Source: Stenogyne calaminthoides
Lineage: Eukaryota > Streptophyta > Magnoliopsida > Lamiales > Lamiaceae
Direction: 5' to 3'
Length of the DNA: 64,000 nucleotides
Assembly: GCA_037126765.1 (NCBI GenBank)
Contig: JBBCBC010000002.1
Coordinates: forward strand, 22,413,853-22,477,852
The position numbers and the translations under genes were made by a program. Below are positions 34,286 to 45,449 of this stretch, in pieces. Within the stretch, counting starts at the first letter, position 1. Every line of letters starts with the position of its first letter. The notes below the pieces were generated by a model, which saw only the letters and a program-made list of their open reading frames with translations, was not told the origin of the DNA and did not search any database.

Positions 34286-35779
34286 TAATATTTAAAAATT
34301 GATCATTTGTTTTTTAATTTTGGGATTAATTAATTATTGTAAAATTATTACTTATATAATTGGTTGCAATGAGAATTATAATAATTAATGCACAAAATCA
34401 ACATATGAAATTAAATTAAATTGATTGAGGAATTCACTTGATTGTGTATGCCCAATTGTTCTAAAACACTTTCATTTGAAATAAGTAATAATCTTACAAA
34501 TGAAAAAAATTGAAATCATTACCGATTTATTATAACAATCTTTGTGAATAGAAGTAATGATTTCAGTTGCACACTCTCATTTGAAACGATGAATGAGAAC
34601 AAAAATGATAAATTATTACTTATAGATATATAACTAATTGACTGATGCCAATATCAATATATAATTAATCATTTTAAATATTACATTAAATTTCATTTTG
34701 GAAATTTAACATTTATATCTTACAAATGAAGAAGCACAATTAGCTTTCGGAAAAAATGAAGAAGCACAAGTATGGAAGGATTCGTGTACTACGATTTGGG
34801 AAGGATAACACAAAACAAATATTAACTCAGGAAGATAGGAAATAAAAGTTAATATGAAATTTAATTTTGAGGAATATTTTAATCGATTTATGTTCAAAGC
34901 ATAATTGATGGAGAGATCATGACCAAGCATTAAACACCAATAAATAATAATTAATGTGGATGGATTGAAAATTTGGTTATGCATCTGTAAGATGTATAAT
35001 GCATTCGTTAAGGAAAAGATTTAATACAAAAAAATATATAAGGAAAGAAATTGATATCACTTTAATTTTCACTCATAGTTTTCCAGTTTTAATTATATAT
35101 TTTCAGGATGAGTTTAATTACATATTTTATAAAGATCCAGACTGGTGATATGGAAATAATCTCTTTCGATTTAGACATTAATGGAGGCAGAGAATATGAA
35201 AAAAAACAGAGAATAAGAATATAAAAGAAGCAGATAATAAGAATATAAAAGATCCAAGGAATGAAAAAGAAAAAAGAAAAAAGTGTATTGTTTATATATG
35301 AATGAGTCCATCACTAATTAAATGAATATGCGTTATTTTAGAGCATAATTAAATAAATCTGCCATTAATTAGGAATTTTGAATACTAATGGATGGAATTA
35401 GTATGATTATTATGGAATTATAATTTGAATTAGGAATTTTTATTCACGGTTACATAAATTATGAGAATATTGATAAATTGGTATGCAAGATTGTGAATCT
35501 AAATTAGTGCCTTTTAATTCCACCTGAAATTTGTTTTAAATTAATAATAAATAAAGATCCAATTGTTTTAAATTTGATTTCTACCAAATTCGTTTTAAAT
35601 AATTTGCCTTTTTATTCAGTCAATTATATCTTTTTTTTTAAATCATACATATTTATATATTAAATGTCTCATTCTATCAGTTAAATTATATCATAAAAAA
35701 TATTTGAATTTTTAATACGGAAATTACGAAAATTTATATTTTGGAATTTTTTTCTTAAAAAAAATTTAATTACGAAAAT
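34286..35779. other. AT-rich interior between inverted arms
   Basis: Very AT-rich. The only frame of note (34984-34706, minus) has no recognisable domain. No transposase seen. Confidence 0.4.
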
Positions 35780-35895
35780 TGAACAGGTTATGAGCATATT
35801 TACAATTAATAATTAGAATGAAATACGACAATGTAATTATATTATTCCATAATTATACATTTTTTATTAAGATTTGTAAATCATAAAATATTTAT
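35780..35895 (-). repeat. Right arm of a ~110-bp inverted repeat
   Basis: Reverse-complement partner of 34180-34285. The core 'aaaatgtataattatgga' also occurs in the two duplicated units at 38.4 and 38.56 kb, so it may belong to a small non-autonomous transposon family. No target duplication was identified. Confidence 0.7.
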
Positions 35896-36275
35896 ATATT
35901 GAATAATTTGAATGGGGAATTTTTTTTGAAATATAGTTTCACGGTTGATACGAAAATTTGAATACACTACTAATACATTAAACTAATGATTGCATAATTA
36001 TTACGAAAAAAATTGAATTATAATATTTATGACTTATGTAGTGAGTTCCGAATTTTATTTATTTTGTGGGCAATCCAATCAATATTTTTCATTGTGTTAT
36101 ATAAATTAAAATATCTCCTCAAATTATAATGTACATTCAATATTTAAATGAACCAGGCATTAAAATATATACAACAAAAAAATATATAACATAATTGGTA
36201 AATGTAAATAAATGGATTTACAAATTGACTTAACATGTATACAAATGCGATTTCCATGAAATCGGAAATCCGCAC

Positions 36276-36680
36276 TTACATCCCTTCTTCCTCATAAGAG
36301 AGAATCACGCACCTGCTTTGACTAATTCTGCAATTGGACCAAAAATTATGCGCATCGCCGTTTCTTTGGTCGTCAAATTTGCTAGCATCGCACAATCCGT
36401 GCCCCAATTCACGCATCCTCCTTCTCGTGCCAGGCGAACCAGGGCGACCTCTAACACGGTCGTCGCCCCGAATGTCCGTCGCCGCCCGAAAGCGATGGGT
36501 CCGGAATCGCGTCGCCAAACTGCTTCGCAGCAGCGCCACACACAAAACCACCAGACGCTGAAGCTCGGGAAGCCGCCAACGTCGAAGCCGCGCTGCCTCC
36601 TCAAAACCGCGACCTGCCTTCGAGAGTCTCGCGGACGCCGCCGCTGCGACCCCAAACTCCAGCACCGATACGATAATTAG
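36276..36680. other. GC-rich island in AT-rich DNA, coding status unclear
   Basis: About 400 bases that are clearly more GC-rich than the flanks and open in several frames at once (minus 36665-36276 and 36655-36305; plus 36318-36680). Multiple long frames are what high GC produces, so this alone is not proof of a gene. The second minus frame ends in a less biased stretch (NWGTDCAMLANLTTKETAMR), the most protein-like part. It could be a piece of a GC-rich exon moved here by a transposon. No family recognised. Confidence 0.3.
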
Positions 36681-37193
36681 GAAGTTGTTGCCACTCGATT
36701 TCTGGTTCCTCTTCTACTTGTACAGTAGTTTGCCATTTTGATTTGATTTTGGTGGAAACGAAAATCGAGAATTAACATGTATACAAAATAAATGGATTTC
36801 AATTGCCAACAATTCTAACACTAATTGTGGACGAATTCTGTGTTCCTTAATTATACAACGATCTGAATCTCTTTGCTATAATAAATACACTGTCTAACGA
36901 TTTGAATCTCTTTGCTATATCAAATAACAATCCAACGATCTAAATCTGCTTACAATTAGAAAACATAAAGTAAAACAATCTGAATAATATGTAATTAAAA
37001 ATAAATGATTGCATTATTATTACAAATATTAACTCAGGAAGTACTAATACGAAATAAAGAAGAAGTACTAATCATCAATATGTGAAGTAATCCAAAATTT
37101 AAACAAAATAAAAAATAATTAGAACCATTGTCTGAAAAAAAAATTAAAGTTCATTAATCCAATAGAAAATAAATCATCCTAAATAGCCAGACA
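36681..37193. other. No gene recognised
   Basis: AT-rich sequence with short near-repeats (caatctgaatctctttgctat at about 36860 and 36897). Nothing else supported. Confidence 0.45.
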
Positions 37194-37409
37194 TCAGTTT
37201 TGGAGCAAGCCTGAGAACAGTTTCGGAGCAAGCCTGGGAACACCAACAACATAGGAGGTCCCAAGCTTAGCCTTGACAAACCTGTTTACCCAAAAAAATA
37301 TTTTATCACTTTTTCGGAGTTTTGCAGTCTGCACAAACAACTTCCATCCCCGACCCATCCAAATAAATAGGCCTTTGTTATCCCCGATGACCCTGTACTC
37401 ATACATCAC
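37194..37409 (-). pseudogene. Possible B3-domain fragment
   Basis: The minus-strand frame reads YEYRVIGDNKGLFIWMGRGW, then KLFVQTAKLRKSDKIFFWVN. The GW-x-x-FV...L+-D+IFFW pattern resembles the end of a plant B3 DNA-binding domain. It is only 71 codons, has no partner exon in view, and sits in AT-rich intergenic DNA, so a gene fragment is more likely than a working gene. The assignment rests on the motif alone. Confidence 0.33.
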
Positions 37410-40020
37410 CTCAAAAACTTATTTAGTTGGAGGGTATAACAATTCTACAATTCACGATTTAAAGCCAAAAATTTGAACAACATCCAAATCTAAATACTAC
37501 AAAATATAAAGATAAAATTAGATTAGTTAAAATTTGTATAAGAGAGTTAAAAAAAATGATTATGTCCAAAAAATAAAATTGTATGTTTACCACTCGACTT
37601 CTAAATTCAGTATGTTTGATCCTTGCACGAATACTTATTTTAATTCCTCGTGAAGTACACTAAAGCAAGAGTAACAATAAACAAAAAGATTAGTATAAAA
37701 AGTTTACAATCCAGACATGTAATAAAAAAAAATAACGTAAGATAATTTTTACCAGATAACATTTGTACATAGAGGAAGGCGGCCGTGAAATAATTTGAAT
37801 CACCTCTTGAGGAATCTAAAAATAAATAAAAAAAATCATAAAAATCTTTGGTCCATCGGATTTTTTATTTTTAATGAATCTCTATATAAATTTTCGTTTA
37901 CATAATATTAGAAAATTTATAAAAAATATTATGATGCAAACGAAATTCATAAAAATTTGTATTAAACAAATCAAAATTAAATAAAAAACAAAAACTAACC
38001 ACTCTCGATTTTGGTTCTTCGGAATCATGATGGGATGAGATGACACCAATTTCATTTGAATGAGACATATCTGATTATCGAAAATATAAAAAAATATTAC
38101 AAAATCAGTTGAAGTTAATAAATTTTGAAACCAGAGATGAAAAAATAAAATAAAGAAAAGGAGAACGTAAAAATAAAGAAAAGAAGAACGTAACTTTACC
38201 AGGTATTTATTTGAGAATGAAAATTTTGGTTTGAGAAATTCACTTTAAATAGGAGAGAAAATAATTTTATGGGCTTCAATTTCGTGAAGTTACGATCTCA
38301 ATGCATTAAGGAAAATTTTAATTGCTGCATATAGGGACGAAAATGAGCTATATATAATTTGAAAAATTAATACAAATTAATTGGTACACCATGCATTAAG
38401 GAAAAATGTATAATTATGGAAGTACACTAACAATTCGTCTAATTAATTCAATTGTTTGCATGGGCCCACCTCCGGAAAGCTGCATGTAGGGACGAAAATG
38501 AGCTATATATAATTGGTAAAATTAATACGAATTAATTGGTACACCATGCATTAAGGAAAAGAATGTATAATTATGGAAGTACACTACCAATTAATCTAAT
38601 TAATTCAGTTGTTTGCAAATAAATACCTCCGAAAAATTTAATAAGGAATTTAACCCTAATTATAAAGAGGGTAGAAAGTAAAAAAATGTAAAAAGAAGAA
38701 GGAAAGACATTGGACAATCAAGATCAAATTAGAAAAAAGATCAACAGCTCAGGAAAGTTTGGAGCCAAAACTATGGATGGTAAAATAGGTCCTATTATAT
38801 ATTTATGATATGAAAAAGTACGAACTAGATCATAATGGAATGAAGTGATCAAGATCATGTATCATATTTATAAATTAAGGCTAAATCTTGTATGTATTCA
38901 GATGCACCGTGCACTCATAGTGCATTTTAGAATCATGCAACTTTTTGAATTGCACATCAATTATTTTTCTACTTAGCATGATGTATTAATTATATTAATT
39001 AGTTTGTTTTAATTTATTAATTGTTGAAATCATAGTACTATTGTCTCTGTGCACTAGCCTAGTATATTAGTGGAATTACTGGAAGCATTTTTTTGTTAGT
39101 AATTAAATCAGCTGGAGTGTTGCATGTATGTATAAAACAATGATCAATCGTACGTCCATATATCTTTAACCAAATTTAATTTTTTGAGTTCTGCACATTA
39201 ATTTTGATCATCTTATAATCATGAACGAATAATTAATAAATCACATTCATATAAAAGATAAGTTGAAACACAAATCAAGTGTATAAGGCAGTGATATATA
39301 TGGAGTGATGTTTAACCAGATCCAATACACACACACACATATAGAAAGTTAAATGTATTTCCTCTATAAATGTAACTAGTTATATGCTAGAGTGATCAAT
39401 TAGAATTTTAGCTTTTAATTATGTCTCAATATCATTAATTTGATACCTGACCAAACAATAAAATGGGAACATGAATCGAATCCCTTCAATTTTGGGTAAT
39501 GACAAACACTCGTATGAGACAACGTACCTCATACATGAGACGGTGTACAACCTAACATAAATTAACATCGCCAATGTTCAAATTATGTTCCGTCTTACCG
39601 TGAGACTGTCTTACACAACTGTGTCTCTTTTGTGATTAGATGCGTAATTAAAGACTATAAGAGGTTGAGCAACGCTTACGAACACAAAAAATCTAGCTAG
39701 ATAAGATCATGGTCTCACATATGAAATTGAGTATATCCCACTTCAACTAATTCACATTTGCACAAAATTTTGACAATACAGAATTAATCAAGTTAAGAAG
39801 AGACAAGAGTAGTACAAAACCCTAATATCATCCAAATTAGGGTTAATTGAGGAAAATTCCAAAGAAGCTCTAATTAATTACCAGCAAAACCATGATTCAT
39901 CACCACCAAATTAATCTTGAGGCTCATGTACATAGAATATATTCCCTTAATTTATTACAAATTAAAACCACAAGATGATTTACTTCTACATATATATATA
40001 ACTTGGTAAATAGTTGATCA
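37410..40020. other. AT-rich intergenic DNA
   Basis: No gene recognised. Contains the 155-bp duplication listed separately and, at 39510-39615, a degenerate 'gagacggtgtaca...ccgtcttaccgtgagactgtcttacacaa' segment of the kind often left by small transposons in dicots. 39330-39345 is a short (AC)n run. Confidence 0.5.
38324..38633. repeat. Direct tandem duplication, 155-bp unit
   Basis: The unit from 'gctgcatatagggacgaaaatgag' at 38324 recurs as 'gctgcatgtagggacgaaaatgag' at 38479, followed in both by 'ggtacaccatgcattaaggaa', 'atgtataattatggaagtac' and 'ctaattaattca'. The two units are very similar, so the duplication is fairly recent. Confidence 0.85.
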
Positions 40021-40541
40021 TCAAGAATGATAGCCTAGTCGAAGCCCCAAATCCAAGTCTTTTTCCTTGTCCAAATCCAACGGTGGAAATTCCAAGCTCA
40101 ACCTCATCCTCCAATCTCCATGAACATCCGCTGTTGTATCAGATCACGATCCAAATCATTTTGATGATGATGGTAGGATGATCTACTAGTAGATGGAGGA
40201 AAATAAGTGGCATAGCTCAAGATGGGTTGATGATGATCTTGACGACGGTGATTTGATGATTGAATATCAGCCGTTGATGATGGGAAGATCTGGTGGTACA
40301 ATCTTGGGCCCGTGTAAACATGATGTTGATGGTTATTATTAGGTTTTCGTGCTCTATCTTTCCAGTGGATGTTCATGTGGCCTCCCAAGGCTTGCGCCGT
40401 GTTGAACCCTCTCTTGCAGAAAACACACTCCTACGATCTCCCCACGCCTAAATCCTTGCTTTCTTCCTCCGAATGATGATGATCAACCACTTCTTCATGA
40501 TTCGAGTTTATGTATTCTTCATGATAATTTATGGATTCCAT
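40021..40541 (-). pseudogene. C2H2 zinc-finger repressor (SUPERMAN-type), broken
   Basis: Starts at ATG 40541-40539 (MESINYHEEYINSN). One C2H2 finger follows: ECVFCKRGF then TAQALGGHMNIH, the plant-specific QALGGH signature. The C-terminus (minus, ending TGA 40023-40021) has LDLDKEKDLDLGLRLG, an EAR repression motif. This is the layout of small SUPERMAN-like transcriptional repressors. Two lesions are seen: TAG at codon 37 (40433-40431), where the family has Tyr before the first finger Cys, and a one-base shift near 40100 between MFMEIG and the EAR frame. The residue after the finger is Trp (NIHWKDRAR), where the family usually has Arg. The total length of about 173 codons suits the family. 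Confidence 0.82.
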
Positions 40542-40556
40542 TAATTAGGATCCTTT

Positions 40557-40990
40557 CACTATGCCAAAAACTGGATACGACAACGGGTAATCCCCGTTGT
40601 CGTATCTATTTTTTTCCCGTTGTGGATGGTGGTGTTGTCGTAGGTCCCAGACATTTGACAACGGGTAATCCCAGTTGTCTTAGGTGTTTATTACAACGAT
40701 TTTTTCCCGTTGTGTTAGCTCATCGTAACCCGTTGTCGTAGGTGTTTATTACAACGGTGTTTACCCGTTGTGTTAACTCATAGTGACCCGTTGTCGTAGG
40801 TGTTTATTACAACGGTTTTTAACCGTTGTGTTAACTCAAGTAACCAGTTGTCATAAATATCTACGACAACAGGAGAAAACCGTTGTGAAATGCTTATTTG
40901 ACCCGTTGTTAAAATTGTTTACGACAACGCTTTTTCCCCGTTGTTAATACTATTTTTGAACCTGTTGTTTTATGATTTTCTATTGTTTCA
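40557..40990. mobile_element. CACTA transposon terminus with subterminal repeats
   Basis: Begins CACTATGCCAAAAACT, the terminal pattern of plant CACTA (En/Spm) elements. It is followed by dense copies of 'acaacggg'/'cccgttgt' in both orientations, as expected for subterminal transposase-binding repeats. A 58-59-base unit ('gttgtcgtaggtgtttattacaacgg...cccgttgtgtta') recurs at about 40673, 40732 and 40790. No matching opposite terminus (...CATAGTG preceded by these repeats) was found in the window, so the element may be truncated or cut off by Gypsy-3. Confidence 0.8.
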
Positions 40991-41176
40991 GAATATGAAT
41001 ATAATACACATTTTTACTGAATGAAGCAAATACTAAGAACCAATAGACTTCGTACAATTAAGTAATCAATTCATACATTGTTCAAAATAAGTAATAAAAA
41101 TGTAAATCCAACTTTTAGATAAGAACTTGTTCAAAATCACAAAACCCAACTGTTAACTATCATCTTCCGACCACCT

Positions 41177-41804
41177 CTACTGATCAACAATGTAATTTGA
41201 TAGACATTCGGCCCACTCCTTCCGTACTTCATCAATTTCTTTTTCGGAGCAAATATTTTGTGAGAACTGTGAAAATATAAACAAAAACATAAATAAGTGA
41301 CCACATCAACTAAGAATACACCACATAATCAACACAAATTAATCTTACCACATCTTGCATTGAATCTTTGTTCACATCTCCATGAAATTCGAATATCTCT
41401 TTCATGTAGCGTAGCACATAAAAACCACGTGTTCCATCAGGTTGTTTAGGTGCCTAGGTTAGATTAAAAAAAATTAAAACTAATTCATATTTATGTGAAT
41501 GCTCAAAATAAATGTAAATTATGTACCTTGATTATATTCCATGCAATATTTTTCTTCACTCTCTTACTCGAGACCTCCGAACTAAAGATTCTTAAATCCC
41601 TACAACAGTAGATTAACCAGATAAACAAGACAATTCACAAAAAAATCGCCATTGAACAACTGATTGATAACTAACTTAGTACATTAATATGAAAAAGAAT
41701 AAACTTATATGTCAACAACATTTTTCCATTCAGGATCAATGCGAGAAAACAGAGGATCAATCAAAGAAATCTCTTGTGTGGGTTGATAATCGTTAAAATT
41801 CAAT
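41177..41804 (-). pseudogene. Ulp1-like protease exons of the CACTA element
   Basis: Four minus-strand exons join in frame. A (about 41804-41709) reads LIDPLFSRIDPEWKNVVDM across its junction. B (41599-41527, 73 bp) reads DLRIFSSEVSSKRVKKNIAW. C (41453-41349) reads APKQPDGTRGFYVLRYMKEI. D (41266-41177) reads SEKEIDEVRKEWAECLSNY and ends in TAG. This is the C-terminal half of a C48 (Ulp1/SUMO protease) domain, common as a second gene in plant CACTA and MULE elements. The catalytic Cys expected just before G-[FY]-YV is Arg (TRGFYV), and the donor of exon A reads ATAAGT instead of GTAAGT, so it is dead. The N-terminal half with the catalytic His was not found. Confidence 0.7.
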
Positions 41805-42426
41805 GCTCACTATGTACAAAGACATAATAAAACATATAATTATATCCATCACTTTTAGAGTAAAGTATATTGAAAAGAATTCATAAATCATACTACTCAC
41901 CCGATATTTATCAACTTAAACTCACGTCAAAACAATTGCAACTACAAAAACAATGATGTGTGCTTTGATTAGAGCAAAATCCAAAATTTCAATGTAAAAG
42001 AGATTTACTATACTATACTAACCATAAATTTCAAGTTTACCATATTCCTTTAAAAAATTAATAGATTGAGAAAAAGAAAAGGTGAACAAATTTTATCCAT
42101 GTGGAAGCCAACATATTCAAACAAACAAATTAATTCATTACTGTAGCTAACCAACATACACATTTCCCAAATACTCAAAATTCATTTAAAACAAGTAAAC
42201 TTACTGCTACTGTTGGGCACTTAGTACAAATAAAAGTGACACAATATACCTTTTCTACAGATCTCACTGATATGAATTGTTATTTAGATTACATCTAATT
42301 AAACAACAATTACTCTTTTAACAAACTGAAAATTGATCAATTAATAATTATGCATGGATTTTCAATTCAAAGCATCTCCATTTCCACAAAACTTTCTTCC
42401 AATTAATCAATTAACAAGCTACTTTT
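41805..42426. other. No gene recognised
   Basis: AT-rich DNA upstream of the Ulp1-like exons and before the RNase H-like frame. Further protease exons would be expected here but none could be read. Confidence 0.45.
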
Positions 42427-42798
42427 TTGACCTCTTGCAAGCTCATGGTAGACGCTGGTTTTGATGACACAAAGCATTTATATTCTATTGGATATGTGGT
42501 ATTGAATGAGAGTGATGAAGTGTTAGCTGCAAGTTCTAGAAAAATATGCCAAACTGGAACAATTTTGGGTGCGGAAATGAAGGTCTTAAAGTGTGGTCTA
42601 GAGGTTTTTTTGCAAAATTTCTTGGCCCCTGTTCTCATTTTTTCAGATTCCATGGATTTAGTGCATGCTTTGAGGAGGAAATCCAGATTTTATGGGGCTG
42701 AAGAAGACATTTTGGACGAGACTCGAGCTCTTATCAATAATACTCAAGTGATGGGTATTTGGCATCTTTCGAGCTGTATCTTTTTTTTTTTAAAGTAA
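42427..42798 (+). pseudogene. RNase H-like (RVT_3) fragment
   Basis: The 123-codon frame contains KLMVDAGFDDTKHLYSIGYV, GAEMKVLKCGLEVF and VLIFSDSMDLVHALR, giving the first Asp, the Glu and the second Asp of an RNase H fold in the right order, then a long helix (EEDILDETRALINNTQVMGI) and IWHLSS. This resembles the plant RVT_3 RNase H-like domain found in LINE elements and free-standing genes. It breaks into a T-run at 42780 before the terminal His/Asp region, so it is truncated or enters an intron. The single open frame suggests a recent or still constrained fragment. Confidence 0.55.
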
Positions 42799-43308
42799 AC
42801 TTGACTAGGGGGCAGAAGGGGTCTTTCCAATAATATATTAAACTGACCGAAAGTGGTATCATTGTTGTGATCAACAAGAAAAGCCTTCATCACTGAATAA
42901 TAAATACCCATTTGCAGTCCACTAATATCCTAAAAAGCTTTTAAGATGGAGAAAAGCTTTCTGCTCATACCATATGGTTGATAGTTAGAGACTAATCCAA
43001 CTACCATTTTAGGGCACAATTCTTATAACTCATTACTAGTTATTACAAAACAACCACTGAGTTTTCCCACTCCATTGAAACAGACTCTACCACACAACTA
43101 GAATCCAATTAAAAGACAGCATTATATATATCCAATCATATGGTCAATAATTTAAACCCGCTTAGAGATTTCATATTTGGAAATTGCTAGAAAAATCAGA
43201 AAAAGAAGAAGAAATTATCCAATCATATATATGCCTAACTCGTTTTGTTATGCATATATATGTTCTGCGTAGAACATATTTACTGTATAAGAAAGACAAA
43301 AAACTCAC
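42799..43308. other. No gene recognised
   Basis: AT-rich. A segment at 43120-43280 ('ccaatcatatggtc', 'atatgcctaactcgttttgtta') reappears in similar form at 44150-44265, so it is a dispersed duplication about 1 kb apart. Confidence 0.45.
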
Positions 43309-44082
43309 TTTAAGCTCAAACTCTGCAATTGTTGTTGTATCGCACAACGAGGTCAGAAGAGATTCTACCTGACAAATGAGATTTTGGTTAAGATAGTTGC
43401 AACAATTTAAACCAATTTATATACGTGAATTACAACCTTGTCCCATAAAGCAGCATAAAAGTATCCAATTTACCCTTTCAAAAGCCTCAGTAGTGAACAA
43501 CAAACCAAAATCCCAAGTTCACAAATTGGAGATAAAGAGCAGAAAATTGTCACAAAATTCATAAATACAATCCTTCCTTTTACGAGGCAACTGCCACTAG
43601 AAAATGGAGAGATAACATGAAATAAGTAGAATACGATTTTGTAGTTTCACTTTGCTTACTTCTACAGGACAAAACTACCATCTAAAAGATAAAATTACAG
43701 CACGTTTATCCAACATATTCTTATTTCTTGGCAAGAGGTAGGAAATGAGGGGGGCTGATTTTATTGGAAGCAGACTCACCATAATTAAAATGGAATGAAC
43801 AAGATGATAATAGAATTTAATTTTATGTCAACTGCTCCAAAACAAATATTCGGCTTCTTTCTTCTCATGTTATTTTATATATCAGGAAGCTACGAGGCCA
43901 AATGAGGGAAAATAAACTAATACTCGGGAAATCAAAGATATGAGACTAGTTAACCATAGCCATAAAAAGTAAGCAGCTTACCTCGAATGCATTGGGAATG
44001 AGAGGACTTACTACATCAGATGATTCAGCTTCTTCAGGAATATCCTCCACATTGGATTTAGCTGTTGTTATCGAAATAAAAT
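43309..44082 (-). pseudogene. Two exons of a biotin/lipoyl-attachment-domain (BADC-like) gene
   Basis: The minus-strand exon 44082-43982 (AG acceptor, GTAAGC donor) reads AKSNVEDIPEEAESSDVV and SPLIPNAFE. Exon 43368-43309 (CAG acceptor, GTGAGT donor) continues in phase with VESLLTSLCDTTTIAEFELK. The combined NAFEVESLLT...IAEFELK pattern is recalled from plastid biotin/lipoyl attachment domain proteins (BADC), which regulate acetyl-CoA carboxylase. Both exons are open and have good splice sites. Transit peptide, remaining exons and the lipoyl domain were not found, so this is a gene fragment that kept its introns. The family call is from memory of the motif, so moderately sure. Confidence 0.48.
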
Positions 44083-45001
44083 CTGGATTAGAAAGAGAAA
44101 AAATGAAGCATACAACAATGTATATGTCCTACGCAGAATATGCCTAAAATCAGAATAAGAAGAAGAAGACAATATTATATATATCCAATCATATGGTCTT
44201 TAAAAGGGCTCTTTTTATATGCCTAACACATCTTGTTAGACATGTATATGTTCAATTTATCGAATCATACATTTATAGGCCATATTAATTAATTCATGTA
44301 TATAAGTAATCAATTCTTTCACCATTATGCAGTGTTATCTTGTCTAAACCTTAAATGCCAGAAATGTTGACCAAACTTTAACAAAAAAGATTGATTCCTA
44401 AAATTAAACTCCATATGCAGTCACATGGGAGAGATAAATCAAACTGCAAATCTAGATATGCAAGTAGTTATTGAATTGGTCATAATTGCATAATTATTGT
44501 GGTTTGAGGAACATGGTACACACTAAATACCAAAAGAACCCCTACTCGATTACCTCTCATCGTCATCAGAGTTGTAAATTCATCTTCAGAAAATGAGACT
44601 ACAACAACTAAGACTGATGAACAGAAACCAACTTCATCAACTGCTCAAACCACTACTAAACCACCCCAAAACCCAGCAAACCTGTTTATTCCAATTAGTA
44701 TATAGTGCCTCTAATTTATTACTTTCTTATCTATATAAATACATTTATGTTTATCTATTAATTTACATATATATACTATGTTTTGCTTTGTTTTGTTAGT
44801 GAAAAAGGGGTAGATTGTGAGAGTCGACAAAGAGAAGTATCTCAATAGTGTAAATGTAAGTCACCTGTTCAATTGACTTGTATGCGCCATAAAACTCAAG
44901 TCTATTTATAAATAGTAGTTATTCTACTAAAAGGTATTAGCTTGTTAGTACTAGTTGATTTCACAGAAAAGTATTAGTTGTAATTTTTCTTGTGAACTTC
45001 A
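44083..45001. other. No gene recognised
   Basis: AT-rich. A short Thr/Gln-rich frame at about 44590-44690 reads TTTTKTDEQKPTSSTAQTTT in one phase; its significance is unknown. Contains the second copy of the 43.12-43.28 kb segment. Confidence 0.4.
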
Positions 45002-45449
45002 GAATCAACAGGTTGCGGAAGCTCTTGGTGCAATTGGTTTAGAAAACAATGTTACTATTCTTAAGAATAGTTTGGCTTCAGATCCAGCTCAGGAAGTTAG
45101 AGAAACCTGTGAACTAACCCTGAGTCGTATCAATGAGCTGAAGAATACATCCATCTCACAAACATCTCCGTTTTTGTCAATTGACCCTGATGCCCCTGCT
45201 TCTTGTTCTTCTGTACGAGAACTTAGGTTGTCATTTTGGGTATTTCAATGAAAAATATCTGCTTTCACTCCCTTCCAACTGTTTTTTGACCCACTTCTAC
45301 ATCTTTTAGGGAAGTCCTATTAAGTGAAGAAAAGAACATGTATGAGCGGTATGCTTCTCTTTTTGGCTCTTAGGAACCTTGGCGAAGAGGAAGCTATCTC
45401 TGCTATTATCGAGGCCTTAGGTGTCGATAGTGCTCTGCTAAGACACGAG
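45002..45449 (+). pseudogene. Deoxyhypusine hydroxylase (DOHH) gene fragment
   Basis: Exon 45002-45226 reads VAEALGAIGLENNVTILKNS, DPAQEVRETCELTLSRI and PFLSIDPDAPASCSSVREL. An intron (GTTGTC...TTTTAG, 45227-45309) follows. Exon 45310-45449 reads EVLLSEEKNMYERYASLF and, after one extra G near 45368, ALRNLGEEEAISAIIEALG up to a GTTTGT donor. These are the middle HEAT-like repeats of DOHH, the iron enzyme that completes hypusine formation on eIF5A. The N-terminal and C-terminal repeats with the other metal-binding His-Glu pairs are missing. Retained introns show it arose by DNA copying, not retroposition. Confidence 0.78.

Noticed and set aside
39510..39615. Degenerate inverted 'gagacggt...gtgagactgtc' as a complete MITE
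   Set aside because: No clear terminal pair or target duplication could be delimited.
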